From NCBI GenBank assembly GCA_944390745.1, contig CALXQK010000005.1, forward strand, positions 186,001 to 250,000: a stretch of 64,000 nt of DNA, read 5' to 3'. Origin of the DNA: an uncultured Duodenibacillus sp. Its GTDB lineage: Bacteria; Pseudomonadota; Gammaproteobacteria; Burkholderiales; Burkholderiaceae_F. A program made the position numbers and the translations under genes. Of this stretch, positions 26,994 through 36,214 are shown in pieces. How positions within the stretch are numbered: position 1 is the stretch's first letter; each line of letters opens with the position of its first letter. The notes beneath the pieces are model-generated. The model was not told where the DNA came from. It made no database searches and saw nothing but the letters and a program-made list of their open reading frames with translations.

Positions 26994-28157
26994 TTAGAAG
27001 GTGTGGTTCAGACCAAGACCGAACTGAAAGCCGTTGAACTCGGCTCGATCCATGAAGCCTTCGCCGAAGGCGCTCGAGGCGCTCAGATCCTTGTCAAGGC
27101 CGTCGCCGCCCTGGGCGTAGGTGGCGCCCGCATAAAGGGTCGTGCGCTTGCTCATTTCATAGGCGTAGGCAAGGCCCACCACGAAGGCGTCGGCCTCGTT
27201 GTCTGACGAGGCGACGGTTTCGTTTTCAGCCTTCATATATTGAATGCTGCCCATGAGGGTGCCGCTGCCAAGGGGCGCCGTGGCGCCGAGCAGGAAGCTG
27301 TCGATCGTGTAGGCGTCGTTGTTGACCACGCCCAGCGCGTCGCGCATGTCGTTGTCGCGAAAGCTTCTCACCTTGTCGGCGTGCTGGTACATGAAGGTGG
27401 GCTTCACAAAGCCGAAGTCCCAGGAAAGGCCCAGCGTATAGAGCATGCCCCTGTCGTCGGTTGCATTGGCAACGGGCGCCTTGTCGTACTGCATCATTTC
27501 AACCACAGCAGCAACGGCAAAGGGCCCGTTTTCATAGGCCGCGCCCAGACCGTAGTAGTGATTGCGGTCGGCCCAGCGCGAGAGGCTGTCGTCGTCGCCC
27601 GCAGAGCCCATGAACGAAACCTTCAGGCCCTCGATCGGCGTCACCTCGATCACGGCGCTGTTGGCCATGGCGAAGTCGCGGCTGGCAAAGGTGCCCATGC
27701 CGCCCACGCCGAAGGCCGCTTCAAGCGGATCAAAGCCGCCCACAAGGTCGAAGTCGCCGCCGGCGCTGGCAAGCGTGCCGAGGTTGCCTGCGGCGATGTT
27801 GACGAAGTCGTTGCCGATGCGCAGATAGGCCTGGCTGTCGAAGATGCCGTTTTCGGTGGCCATGGCGCCGTCATCGGACGTGAACTCATTTTCAAGCGTA
27901 AAGCCCACCGTCCATCCGCCGCCGAGCTCCTCGGTGCCGGTCAGGCCCCAGATCGAGTCTCCGTACCAGGCGCTTTCCATCGAGACGTTGTCGACCTTGT
28001 CCTGGGGCGCGGCGCCGCCCGTGAGCTTGTCGGTGTGGGTGTAGACGACGCCCGTTGAAATCGAGCCGTAGAGGGTCACCTCGGCAGCCTGTGCGCCGGC
28101 CGAGAGGGCGGCGGCCGTGCAGGCGGCCGTCAGCAGCATCTTGAAGCTTCTGGTCAT
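26994..28157 (-). CDS. Gram-negative porin (betaproteobacterial OmpC/Omp32-like)
   Basis: A 387-residue outer-membrane trimeric porin. The signal peptide MTRSFKMLLTAACTAAALSAGAQA is cleaved before AEVTLYGSISTGVVY, the usual first beta strand of this family. Sequence alternates aromatic and polar residues throughout (LGGGWTVGFTLENEF, AYLRIGNDFVNIAAGNLGTL) and ends in a Phe (FGLGLNHTF), the BAM recognition signal. The start at 28157 is the signal-peptide Met. A Fur-like dyad lies about 100 bp upstream, so iron control is likely. Other copies are probably elsewhere in the genome, as is normal for such bacteria. Confidence 0.92.
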   Translation of the reverse strand: MTRSFKMLLTAACTAAALSAGAQAAEVTLYGSISTGVVYTHTDKLTGGAAPQDKVDNVSMESAWYGDSIWGLTGTEELGGGWTVGFTLENEFTSDDGAMATENGIFDSQAYLRIGNDFVNIAAGNLGTLASAGGDFDLVGGFDPLEAAFGVGGMGTFASRDFAMANSAVIEVTPIEGLKVSFMGSAGDDDSLSRWADRNHYYGLGAAYENGPFAVAAVVEMMQYDKAPVANATDDRGMLYTLGLSWDFGFVKPTFMYQHADKVRSFRDNDMRDALGVVNNDAYTIDSFLLGATAPLGSGTLMGSIQYMKAENETVASSDNEADAFVVGLAYAYEMSKRTTLYAGATYAQGGDGLDKDLSASSAFGEGFMDRAEFNGFQFGLGLNHTF

Positions 28158-28250
28158 GATGTTTTCTTGCTCCGTTGGTTTGGATTGGGTTTCGCGCCCG
28201 GGCCCGGGGACCCGATGCGTACGTTTAGAGGTTTTGCATGGGCTCAATAG

Positions 28251-28271
28251 TAATGAGAACCGTTCCCATTA
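28251..28271 (-). promoter_or_regulatory. Fur-box-like operator upstream of the porin
   Basis: TAATGAGAA (28251-28259), CCG, TTCCCATTA (28263-28271): a 9-3-9 dyad with one mismatch and close to betaproteobacterial Fur sites of the form AATGAGAA-N-TTCTCATT. It lies about 95-115 bp before the porin ATG, in a promoter-like position. The flanking AATAG and TCAATTAAG add AT richness. Confidence 0.6.
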
Positions 28272-28518
28272 TCAATTAAGAGGCAATCCAGCTGCGCTCG
28301 TCTGTGCGGGGTGTCCCCAGTTTGGGGACGCACGGGGGCGGGATGCAGAAAAAAAGGGCACTCCGGTCGCAGGGCTTGCCGTTGAGGCTGACCGCAATGG
28401 CGTCAAGGCCGCGCACAGGCCGTCGCCAGCTTCCGGGAGATCAAAGGCCGGAAAAAAGCGTCTGCACGCGGCCGCGAAGACAGCCGCTCGTGCAGACGGT
28501 GAAGGGCGTCAAAGGCCT

Positions 28519-28540
28519 GGCGGGGATTCCAGTCCCCGCC
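28519..28540 (-). terminator. Hairpin after the flavoprotein reductase gene
   Basis: GGCGGGGA and TCCCCGCC form a perfect 8-bp stem with a 6-nt loop just beyond the stop codon. The minus-strand tail is only weakly T-rich. Confidence 0.45.
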
Positions 28541-28572
28541 GGCGCCGAAAAAGAGGCGGCGCTCAAGGGCCG

Positions 28573-30054
28573 TCAGGCCTTGCGGGCGGCATTTCTGCCC
28601 GCGATGCGCCCAAAGACGATGCAGTCGGCGATGGCGTTGCCGCCGAGGCGGTTGTTGCCGTGCACGCCGCCGACGAACTCGCCCGCGGCATAAAGGTGCG
28701 CGATCGGCTTGCCGCGAACATCGATGACCTGCGCGTCGGTGTTGATGCGCACGCCTCCCTGGCAGTGATGAACGCTTGGCCACTGAGCCACCGCAAAATA
28801 AGGACCCTTTTGCATCGGCTTCATCGCCGCGGTGATGGGCTTGCCGAAGGCCTCATCCTTGCCGGCCTTGAGAATGGCGTTGTGTTCGCTGATGGTTTTT
28901 TCGAGCGCATCGGCGGGCACGCCCATGGCCGCGGCGAGCTCGGAAAGCGTCGCGCCCGTCTTGACGCGGCCGCTCTTGACGAACTGCTCGATCTCCTTGC
29001 GGTCGGTGAGCTGCGAGTAGACGGCTTCATTGAAGACGCACCAGGTCTCTTTTCCGCCCGTGGCGATCTCGGCCTGGGAGACCACGTCGCGGCGCTCGAG
29101 TTCGGAAACGAAGCGCCTGCCGTTTTTCGCCACATAAACAGCGCCGAATCCCGGGAACTGAATCGGAAAGAGCGCCGGGCGATCGATCATGCCCCTGGTG
29201 GGCTCCGCCGTCGGGAAGAGCTGGATGAACGCGAGGTGCAGGGCGTCGGCGCCGGCCTCGAGCACCATTTCGAGCGTATCGCCCGTCGCCCCGGCGTGGT
29301 TGGTGGAGTTGTAGGCCTCGGTGAGCGTCGGCACGTAGCGCATTCTGAACTTGACGTCGCGCGCAAAGCCACCGGCGGCTACGACCACGCCGCGGCGCGC
29401 CTCGATGTTCTGAAGCCCCGAGCGGGTCTTGACCTCAACGCCGGTGACCGTCCCCTTGTCGTCCTTGTAGAGGCGCACGGCCTCGGTGTTTTTCATGAGG
29501 TCCCTGAAGCCGTTTTCGCGGGCAATTTTTTCAATGGCGGCAAGGTAGCGCGGGCCGGTGGCCATGTGGTCGCGGTAGGCCGAGTGTCCGCCAACGCGCC
29601 CGAGCCCCTTGTTGAGCTTGAGGCCGCCCTTGGAGAGCATCCAGTTCATGGCGTCGGGGGCCTGCTCGGCAAGAACGCGCACGAGCTCAGGAATGTTGTA
29701 GTAGTCGCCGCCCTTCATGGTGTCCTTGAAGTGCAGTTCGGCCGAGTCGTCTCCGAGCTTGTACTTTTCGCGCAGCTTGAGCTCGTCGGTCCAGCAGGCA
29801 AAGCCGCCGCCCGAGATCGCGGAGTTGCCGCCCGCCACGCGCATCTTTTCAAGCACCACGACCGAGGCGCCGGCGGCGCTTGCCTCGGCGGCGGCCGCCA
29901 TGCCTGCAAAGCCGCTTCCGATGATGACGACGTCATAGCTCTTGTCCCACTTGACAGGGGCGCTCGCAGCCTGCGCCGCAGGGATCAGGGCGCCGGCCGT
30001 CAGGGCGGGAATGCCGGCAAGAAGCCGGCGGCGCGTGGTGGAAATGTTCGACAT
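28573..30054 (-). CDS. Tat-exported FAD-dependent reductase of the flavocytochrome c / fumarate reductase family
   Basis: A 493-residue periplasmic flavoprotein: Tat signal TTRRRLLAG, then FAD-binding DVVIIGSGFAGMAAAAEA (46-51). It aligns with Shewanella Fcc3. The catalytic Arg 402 equivalent is Arg 322 (ELERRD), the His 504 equivalent lies in VHHCQGG (429-430) and the Arg 545 equivalent is Arg 469 (GNNRLGG). But His 365 is replaced by Phe 280 (IQLFPT), and the TEAVRG segment that carries Glu 378 and Arg 381 is absent. The substrate is therefore probably not fumarate. It lacks the haem domain and FMN domain. A LysR gene with an operator-like dyad diverges from it. Confidence 0.88.
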   Translation of the reverse strand: MSNISTTRRRLLAGIPALTAGALIPAAQAASAPVKWDKSYDVVIIGSGFAGMAAAAEASAAGASVVVLEKMRVAGGNSAISGGGFACWTDELKLREKYKLGDDSAELHFKDTMKGGDYYNIPELVRVLAEQAPDAMNWMLSKGGLKLNKGLGRVGGHSAYRDHMATGPRYLAAIEKIARENGFRDLMKNTEAVRLYKDDKGTVTGVEVKTRSGLQNIEARRGVVVAAGGFARDVKFRMRYVPTLTEAYNSTNHAGATGDTLEMVLEAGADALHLAFIQLFPTAEPTRGMIDRPALFPIQFPGFGAVYVAKNGRRFVSELERRDVVSQAEIATGGKETWCVFNEAVYSQLTDRKEIEQFVKSGRVKTGATLSELAAAMGVPADALEKTISEHNAILKAGKDEAFGKPITAAMKPMQKGPYFAVAQWPSVHHCQGGVRINTDAQVIDVRGKPIAHLYAAGEFVGGVHGNNRLGGNAIADCIVFGRIAGRNAARKA

Positions 30055-30213
30055 GTCTCTCTCCTTGTTTTTTGTGTTGCACCGGGCTTGATCAGAAGCA
30101 CCCGCAAAGCGGCGGATGAACGGCTCAACCTCGGTTCGAGTCTACGGAGAGCACCGGCAATGTCGTCGGACAAAACAAACGCTTCTTGACGTTCGGCAGA
30201 AAAATTTTCTATC

Positions 30214-30230
30214 GTTGCAAAATTCGCAAC
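30214..30230. promoter_or_regulatory. LysR-type operator between the reductase and its regulator
   Basis: GTTGC (30214-30218), AAAATTC, GCAAC (30226-30230): a perfect dyad fitting the T-N11-A LysR box, 36 bp before the regulator ATG and about 160 bp before the reductase ATG. It suggests autoregulation and ligand-dependent control of the reductase. Confidence 0.6.
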
Positions 30231-30266
30231 AGCAGCATTCCTCCCACACCCTTTTGGAGCGCCGCC

Positions 30267-31229
30267 ATGGCCCACTGCGTCTACGACCTCTACTCCTGGA
30301 AGTGCTTTGTGCTTGCCGCCAGGTACGGCTCGATACGCCAGGCCGCCCGCGAGCTTGGGCTCGAGGCCTCGTCGGTGAGCCGGCGCATCGCCAACCTCGG
30401 CGAGGAGCTCGGGGGGCCGCTGCTCAAGCCCGAGGGCCGTGCCGTGGCGCTCACGGCCTCGGGCCGCCGGGCGCTTCGCAGCTTTGCGCCGATTCTGAGC
30501 GCGCTTGAGACGGCGGCGGCAAACACCGCCCGGCGCGCATTCGACCCCCAGAGGCGACTGCACGTGCTTGCCCCGTCTGGCTACACGATGGCGATTCTTC
30601 AGCATGCGGCGGCCTCATTTCAGCGGCTTTATCCGGAAACGCAACTCTGGCTTGAGTCCGGCCGCTACGGCGAGGAGCAGTTTGAGCGCCTGGGGCAGGG
30701 GCTCGATCTCATCGTTTCCACGATTGCGCGCGAAAACGCCTTCTTTGAGCGCCGCGAGATTTCCGATCACCGCACGATGTGCTTTGCCTCGCCCTCCTAT
30801 CTTGAGCGCGTGCGGCTGCAGCATCCGCGCGATCTTGCCGAGTGCTCCCTGTGCGGCAACACGCAGTTCATGACCAACCAGGTCTTCACCCGCAGGGGAT
30901 CGTCCGAGCGCGTGTCGCTGCCGCTGAGCTTTTCGCTCATGAGCGACAACACCTACGTGCTGCTCGAATGGGCGGCCTGCGGCAACGGAGTTTTTGTCGG
31001 CTGCCCTTATACGACGGCCGTGGACTTTGTCCGCGAGGGGTGCCTGTGCGCGGCTCTTGTCGGCTGGGAGCTGCCGAACAACCATGTCTACGCCTATGCG
31101 CAGAAGCAGGACCTGTCCTCGGCTGAGAAGGTGCTCAGCATGTTTCTGGAGTTTTTGCAGCGCGCATCCGACACGGCGCGCGACGCCGCCGACCGGGTTT
31201 TCGGCTTTGACCGCGCCCGGATTTCGTGA
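30267..31229 (+). CDS. LysR family transcriptional regulator
   Basis: A 320-residue regulator. The winged HTH is at residues 10-65 (KCFVLAARYGSIRQAARELGLEASSVSRRIANLGEELGGPLL), followed by a linker helix and a substrate-binding domain (LHVLAPSGYTMAIL, LDLIVSTIARE, EWAACGNGVFVGCPY). GGAG lies eight bases before ATG 30267; longer frames lack support. It diverges from the flavoprotein reductase, the usual arrangement for a regulator that senses the substrate of the neighbouring enzyme. The ligand cannot be told from sequence. Confidence 0.9.
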   Translation: MAHCVYDLYSWKCFVLAARYGSIRQAARELGLEASSVSRRIANLGEELGGPLLKPEGRAVALTASGRRALRSFAPILSALETAAANTARRAFDPQRRLHVLAPSGYTMAILQHAAASFQRLYPETQLWLESGRYGEEQFERLGQGLDLIVSTIARENAFFERREISDHRTMCFASPSYLERVRLQHPRDLAECSLCGNTQFMTNQVFTRRGSSERVSLPLSFSLMSDNTYVLLEWAACGNGVFVGCPYTTAVDFVREGCLCAALVGWELPNNHVYAYAQKQDLSSAEKVLSMFLEFLQRASDTARDAADRVFGFDRARIS

Positions 31230-31282
31230 TGCGCCGCCCGATTCTCTGCCGGAAAGAGGCGGGGAGCGGCCAATCAAAAGGG

Positions 31283-31323
31283 GCAAAAAGGGCGCCGCAG
31301 CCGTCATCCGGCTGTCGGCGCCC
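31283..31323 (-). terminator. Shared terminator between the LysR gene and the foldase gene
   Basis: GGGCGCCGCAGCCG (31290-31303) pairs, apart from one mismatch, with CGGCTGTCGGCGCCC (31309-31323). The minus strand continues with TTTTTGCCCC, so it mainly serves the foldase gene, but it stands between convergent genes. Confidence 0.75.
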
Positions 31324-31368
31324 TTGAATTGAAGGGACTGGGCGGCGGCGCCGCTCCTAGAGGCGCTG

Positions 31369-32190
31369 CTACTTCTTGGCGGGGGCGGCCTTGACGTCCT
31401 CGATCTTGGCAGCCTTGATCAGGCCGTCGACGTAGGTCTGGACGCGCTGCTGGGTGAGCAGCTGGCGCAGCAGCGGAGCCTCGGCCTGATAGTTCGAGAA
31501 GCGCTGGGCCGGACGCCTGCCCTCGAGTTTGACCACGTGCCAGCCGAGGTGCGTCTTCACAGGCTTCTTGGCGATCTGGCCGGGCTTGAGGTTCTTGAAG
31601 CTTTCGGCAAAGTCCTTGTCGAACATGTTGGGCGAGTTCCACTCGATGAGGCCGCCGAGCGCGCGGTTCTGCAGCGTGTCGATCGACTTCTCGCGGGCGA
31701 GCTTGTCAAAGTCCGCGCCCTTCTGCACGCTCTTCAAGAGCTCGCGGGCGGTCTTCTCATCCTTGACGAGGATGTGGCGCACGCTCACCTCGGTGTCGCC
31801 CCAGCGCTTCTTTTCCTCGTCAAAAAGCGCCTTGACGTCGGCATCCTTGACCGGGTTCTTGGCGACCCAGTCGTTGATCACCGTGCTCATCAGAATGTTC
31901 TTGGTGGCGTTGTCGATCATGCGCTGCACGTCGTCACGCTGCGCAAGCTTCTGCTTTTTGGCCTCCTGCAGCAGAAGCTTGTCGCGCACGAGAATCATGC
32001 GCACCTGGTTTTCAAGCTGCGGCGTGCGGGTCTGACCGCGCTCGGTCGTGGCGCGGATGAGCTGCTCTTGCTGCGCTCTGCTCACGAGCTCGCCGTTGAC
32101 GGTAAAGTCGGTGGTTGCTGCCTGAGCGGGTCCCAGAACGAGAGCGGCAGCCAGCGCGCAGAGGCCGGCCGAGGTCTTCTTGATGAACAT
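31369..32190 (-). CDS. Parvulin-type periplasmic peptidyl-prolyl isomerase
   Basis: A 273-residue exported foldase. The signal peptide MFIKKTSAGLCALAAALVLGPAQA is followed by a SurA/PrsA-like helical chaperone region (residues 30-140) and a parvulin domain (VSVRHILVKDEKTARELLKSVQKGADFDKLAREKS ... HLGWHVVKLEGRRPAQ). It would assist outer-membrane or periplasmic protein folding. The start at 32190 has AAGGA nine bases upstream. It follows yciB by 35 bp. yciB and a PpiC gene are neighbours in many betaproteobacteria, usually with bolA between, which is missing here. Confidence 0.93.
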   Translation of the reverse strand: MFIKKTSAGLCALAAALVLGPAQAATTDFTVNGELVSRAQQEQLIRATTERGQTRTPQLENQVRMILVRDKLLLQEAKKQKLAQRDDVQRMIDNATKNILMSTVINDWVAKNPVKDADVKALFDEEKKRWGDTEVSVRHILVKDEKTARELLKSVQKGADFDKLAREKSIDTLQNRALGGLIEWNSPNMFDKDFAESFKNLKPGQIAKKPVKTHLGWHVVKLEGRRPAQRFSNYQAEAPLLRQLLTQQRVQTYVDGLIKAAKIEDVKAAPAKK

Positions 32191-32225
32191 GAAAACGATC
32201 CTTACGACAATAAAAAAAGCGACTC

Positions 32226-32834
32226 TTATTTTGTCAGCGACTCGGTCTTCTTCATGACCCAGACGCTGATTGCAATTGTAAAAATGAATGTCAGGGCAAG
32301 CAGCCCGAAGAGCTTGAAGTTCACCCACGTCTCGGTGCTGAAGGCATAGGCGACGATGAGGTTGATGATGCCGGTGATGTAGAAGAATCCAATCCAGGCG
32401 CGCTGCATCACACCCCAGGCCGAGGGGGGAAGCTCAAGCTGCTTGCCGAGCAGCATTGTGAGAAAGTTGCGCCGCGTGAACTCCCCGAAAAGAAGAATCG
32501 AGCCGAAGATCCAGTACAGGATCGTGGGCTTCCACTTGATGAACATCTCATTGTGAAGCCACAGCGTGAGTGATCCGAAGACGACGATCACCGCAAGCGA
32601 AATCCAGAGCATCGGCTCAGGCCGCCTGCCCTTGAGAAAGACAAGTCCGATCTGCACGAACGTCGCGACGATGCCGACAAGCGTGGCCAGCAGCACCGGG
32701 GCCTGGTCGGGCGCCACGGCGGCGCCGCCGATCACCGAGCCGATCCAGTCGGCCGTCGCCGCAGGATCGCTCTGGCCGAACTTGAAGGCTGCAAAAAAGA
32801 GAATGATGGGAAAGAGGTCGAAAAGAAGCTTCAC
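32226..32834 (-). CDS. yciB: Septation protein YciB (IspZ family)
   Basis: A 202-residue inner-membrane protein with five or six spans. LLFDLFPIILFFAAFKFG at the N terminus and RRNFLTMLLGKQLELPPSAWGVMQRAWIGFFYITGIINLIVAYAFSTETWVNFKLFG near the C terminus are the YciB signature. It is linked to cell-envelope integrity and interacts with elongation and division proteins in E. coli. The start codon is GTG at 32834. It is followed by the foldase gene on the same strand. Confidence 0.95.
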   Translation of the reverse strand: MKLLFDLFPIILFFAAFKFGQSDPAATADWIGSVIGGAAVAPDQAPVLLATLVGIVATFVQIGLVFLKGRRPEPMLWISLAVIVVFGSLTLWLHNEMFIKWKPTILYWIFGSILLFGEFTRRNFLTMLLGKQLELPPSAWGVMQRAWIGFFYITGIINLIVAYAFSTETWVNFKLFGLLALTFIFTIAISVWVMKKTESLTK

Positions 32835-33256
32835 GGTGCGCTCAACGGGGGTGTTGGTGTCTGTGCGGCCGTCGCGGAGATTGTGCCGGCGCGGCCGCGC
32901 CCTGTGCGCCGGATTATAGAGAGTGCGGCGGGCTCTCCCGGCGGGCCGGGCGGCGGCGCAGAACGCGACTTTGTATCAGAACGGCCGCATTTGCGGGCGG
33001 TGTTAACATGCGCACACAATTTGCCGCGCCCCCCGGGCCTCTGCTGCGCCCTGGAGCCGATAGCCTTGCGTGCAGGGCCTTTCCCCGGTGCGGCGCCGTC
33101 CACGACGGCGCTGCGCCCGGATTCCCAGGTTGTTCAGAGACCTTGCGGGCTTGCGCGGATGCGGTTTGCCCGACGGCAGTCTCGAGAGACTCGTGCCGCG
33201 CAGGCGCATGCCATTGCGCTGCGCCTTGGCGTGAACCCATTTTTCACACAACAACT
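32835..33256. other. Divergent intergenic region, nothing recognised
   Basis: This 420-bp stretch between yciB and the M16 protease is GC-rich. Reading frames through it (for instance the upstream extension of the protease frame) have no family-like sequence. It must contain both promoters. I see no RNA gene or clear operator. Confidence 0.4.
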
Positions 33257-35980
33257 ATGACGTATACAGGAATCAAGACACTCATCATGACGATTGCTGC
33301 AGTGACTGCGATGGACGCATCGGCCGCCGGCATCAAGGAGCTTGCGACGGTTGAGGGCATCAAGAGCTACGAGCTTGACAACGGCCTCAAGGTTGTTTTG
33401 TTCGCCGACCAGAGCAAGCCCACGGCGACCGTCAACACCACCTATCTTGTCGGCAGCCGCATGGAGAACTACGGTGAGACCGGCATGGCGCACCTGCTTG
33501 AACACCTCATGTTCAAGGGCAGCAAGAACTATCCCGATCCCACCAAGGAGTTCACCCGCCGCGGCTTTCGCATGAACGGCACCACGTGGCTTGACCGGAC
33601 GAACTACTTTGTGAGCTTTACGGCCAATGACGACAACATGCGCTGGGCCCTGGGCTGGAGCGCGGATGCGATGGTCAACTCCTTTATTGCCAAGAAGGAT
33701 CTCGACACTGAGATGACCGTCGTGCGCAATGAGTACGAGATGGGTGAGAACAAGCCCCTGAGCGTCATGCTCAAGCGCATGCAGTCGGTGCTCTTTGACT
33801 GGCACGCCTATGGGCGCAACACGATCGGCGCGCGCAGCGACATTGAAAACGTGCCCATCGAAAATCTCCAGGCCTTCTACCGCAAGTGGTATCAGCCCGA
33901 CAATGCCGTGCTCACCGTCTCGGGCAAGTTTGACGAGGCGCAGGTTCTGGGCTGGATTGAGGAGACCTTCGGCAAGATCAAGCGCCCCGAGCGCGTGCTG
34001 CCGCGCGAGTGGACGGTTGAGCCCGTGGCCGACGGCCCGCGTGAGTTTGAAATCCGCCGTCCGGGTGAAATGCAGCTTGTGGCCGTGGGCTACCGCATTC
34101 CCTCGGCCCTGGCCGAGGACTGCAATGCCGTTGAGACGGCCGTCGACATTCTCTCCGAGGCTCCGCGCGGCCGTCTCTACAAGGAGCTTGTGGAGACCGG
34201 CATGGCAAGCCAGGTCTTCGGCTGGTCCCTCTCGGCCCGCGATCCGGGCTTCGTGATGTTCGGCGCCATGGTCAAGAAGGACGGGGCGCTTGAGCCGGTC
34301 AAGAACAAGATGATCGACATCATTGAGCGAAGCTTTGCAAAGACCCCGGCCACCGACGACGAGGTGAAGACGAGTCTTGCCGAGGCCGCCACCGACTATG
34401 AGCGCAGCCTCAGCGACCCCGAGCAGTTTGCCGTGGATCTTTCCGACTACATTGCGCTGGGCGACTGGAGGCTCTTTTTCGTGGACCGCGACTCGACCGC
34501 CCGGGTGACGCCCGCGGCCGTTGATGCTGCGGCAGCGACCTACTTCGTGCGCGACAACCGCGTGGTCGGCAGCTTCATTCCGGACGATCACCCGCGCCGC
34601 GCGCCGGCGCTCACGACTCCGGACGTGAAGTCGGTCATTGCCTCGGCCACCTTCAAGACCGAGGGGGATGCGGCCGAGGCCTTTGACGTGAGCCAGGCCA
34701 ACATCGATGCGCGCACCGAGCGCTTCAAGATCGGCGACGTCGACGTGGCGCTTCTGCCCAAGAAGACCCGCGGCCAGACGGTGACGGTTCTGACGTCGTT
34801 CAAGTACGGCAACCTCAAGGCGGCCGAGGGCCGCTCGGTGCTCAACTACCTTGTCGAGCCCATGCTCTCGCGCGGAACCAGGGACTTGAACCGCAAGGAG
34901 ATTGCCGACCGGCAGACCGAGCTCAAGATCCAGGGCGACGTTCTGGCCTTCACCACCACCGCGCCCAACGTCGTGCCGGCCATTGAGCTCATGGGCAGCC
35001 TTGTGTCCTCGAGCACGTTCCCGGTCAAGGAGTTCGACCAGTTCGTGGGGCAGCTCACCACCATGCTTGAAAGCCGCAGCGACGATCCGATCATGCTTGG
35101 ACGTGATGCGATGCTCAAGCACTTTGAAACCTACCCCGAGGGCGATGCGCGCAATCCGACACGCAACAGCTATCTGCTCGAGGGACTCAAGCATGTCAAC
35201 CGCGATGAGGTCTACGACTGGTTTGTGAAGGCCGTCTCCAACACCCACGGCCAGGTTGCCGTGGTGGGCGACTTTGATCCGGCGGCGGTGAAGGCGGCGC
35301 TCGAGAAGTCGGTCGGCAACAAGAAAAACGCCGATCCGGCCTATGACTTCGAGCGCTACTTCAGCACCTACAAGCCGGTGGCGGCCGACCGCATTCTGGT
35401 CAACACCCCGGCCAAGGAGAACGCCGCCATCTTCGCGCGCGTCGACTTCCCGGCCAACGTCAATGACAAGGACGCTGCGGCGCTGATCGTGGCCGACTGG
35501 GTCGTGGGCGGCGGCACGGGGCTGAGCAACCGCCTTGTGGACCGGCTGCGCCAGAAGGAGGGACTCTCCTACGGCGTGGGCTCCCGCGTGCGTCTGCCGC
35601 AGTTCGGCAATCGCGCGAGCTGGAACATGTCGGCCATCGTTGCGCCGCAGAACATTCTGAAGGCCGAGCAGTGCGCGCGTGAGGAAATCGCGCGCGTGGT
35701 GAAGGACGGCATCACGGCCGAGGAGCTTGCCGAGGCCAAGCGCGGCATCATTGAAAGCCGTGCGGTGAGCCGCGCGCAGGACGACTACCTCGCCCACAGC
35801 TGGGTGGTCTTCATGGACGCCGGAAAGACCTTTGCCGACAGCAAGAAGCTTGAGGACGCCATCGGCGCGCTCACGCTCGATGAGGTCAACGCCGCCGTGC
35901 GCAAGATGCTCGTTGAGGGCAACATCACCTATGTGCTTGCGGGCGACCTTGCCAAGGCCGGCATCAAGCTCGAGAAGTAG
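33257..35980 (+). CDS. M16 family (pitrilysin-like) zinc metalloprotease, two-domain
   Basis: A 907-residue protein with an N-terminal signal-like segment (MTYTGIKTLIMTIAAVTAMDASAAG), so probably periplasmic. The active M16 half has the inverted zinc motif HLLEH at residues 79-83 with the downstream Glu in EYEMGENKPL. The second half (from about 500) has the M16 fold without the motif but keeps the substrate-binding DRLRQKEGLSYGVGSRV. Such clamshell enzymes degrade unfolded peptides up to about 70 residues. ATG 33257 has a weak ribosome binding site; 33287 is an alternative. A strong terminator follows. Confidence 0.93.
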   Translation: MTYTGIKTLIMTIAAVTAMDASAAGIKELATVEGIKSYELDNGLKVVLFADQSKPTATVNTTYLVGSRMENYGETGMAHLLEHLMFKGSKNYPDPTKEFTRRGFRMNGTTWLDRTNYFVSFTANDDNMRWALGWSADAMVNSFIAKKDLDTEMTVVRNEYEMGENKPLSVMLKRMQSVLFDWHAYGRNTIGARSDIENVPIENLQAFYRKWYQPDNAVLTVSGKFDEAQVLGWIEETFGKIKRPERVLPREWTVEPVADGPREFEIRRPGEMQLVAVGYRIPSALAEDCNAVETAVDILSEAPRGRLYKELVETGMASQVFGWSLSARDPGFVMFGAMVKKDGALEPVKNKMIDIIERSFAKTPATDDEVKTSLAEAATDYERSLSDPEQFAVDLSDYIALGDWRLFFVDRDSTARVTPAAVDAAAATYFVRDNRVVGSFIPDDHPRRAPALTTPDVKSVIASATFKTEGDAAEAFDVSQANIDARTERFKIGDVDVALLPKKTRGQTVTVLTSFKYGNLKAAEGRSVLNYLVEPMLSRGTRDLNRKEIADRQTELKIQGDVLAFTTTAPNVVPAIELMGSLVSSSTFPVKEFDQFVGQLTTMLESRSDDPIMLGRDAMLKHFETYPEGDARNPTRNSYLLEGLKHVNRDEVYDWFVKAVSNTHGQVAVVGDFDPAAVKAALEKSVGNKKNADPAYDFERYFSTYKPVAADRILVNTPAKENAAIFARVDFPANVNDKDAAALIVADWVVGGGTGLSNRLVDRLRQKEGLSYGVGSRVRLPQFGNRASWNMSAIVAPQNILKAEQCAREEIARVVKDGITAEELAEAKRGIIESRAVSRAQDDYLAHSWVVFMDAGKTFADSKKLEDAIGALTLDEVNAAVRKMLVEGNITYVLAGDLAKAGIKLEK

Positions 35981-36036
35981 GCACCCTCAACCGCCGGGTG
36001 CGCCCTGACGACGGGGCGCACGCCGCGCGAACCATG

Positions 36037-36083
36037 AACCCGGTCAGGGACGGCTGACGGCAGCCCTCTGCACCGGGTTTTTC
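36037..36083 (+). terminator. Terminator after the M16 protease gene
   Basis: AACCCGGT (36037-36044) pairs with ACCGGGTT (36072-36079), with an inner CAGGG/CCCTCTG stem, and TTTTTT ends it. Confidence 0.8.
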
Positions 36084-36214
36084 ATTGTCCGGCAAGTGCG
36101 CTTTCGGATGGACCATTAAGGTCCGTGAACGGTCCGTTGAATCGACAAACGCAGGAGCTGGATTCAAATTGAGAGAGAATCACCGCAATGCCTTTAAAGA
36201 CCGCCTGCGGGCTC

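Noticed and set aside
28573-30054. Respiratory fumarate reductase (Fcc3 type)
   Set aside because: The His 365 equivalent and the proton-path residues are missing, so only family membership is claimed.
28117-30189. 690-codon open frame antisense to the flavoprotein reductase
   Set aside because: Shadow frame with no family-like segments.
33134-35797. 887-codon open frame antisense to the M16 protease
   Set aside because: Shadow of a conserved gene with HXXEH motif on the plus strand.
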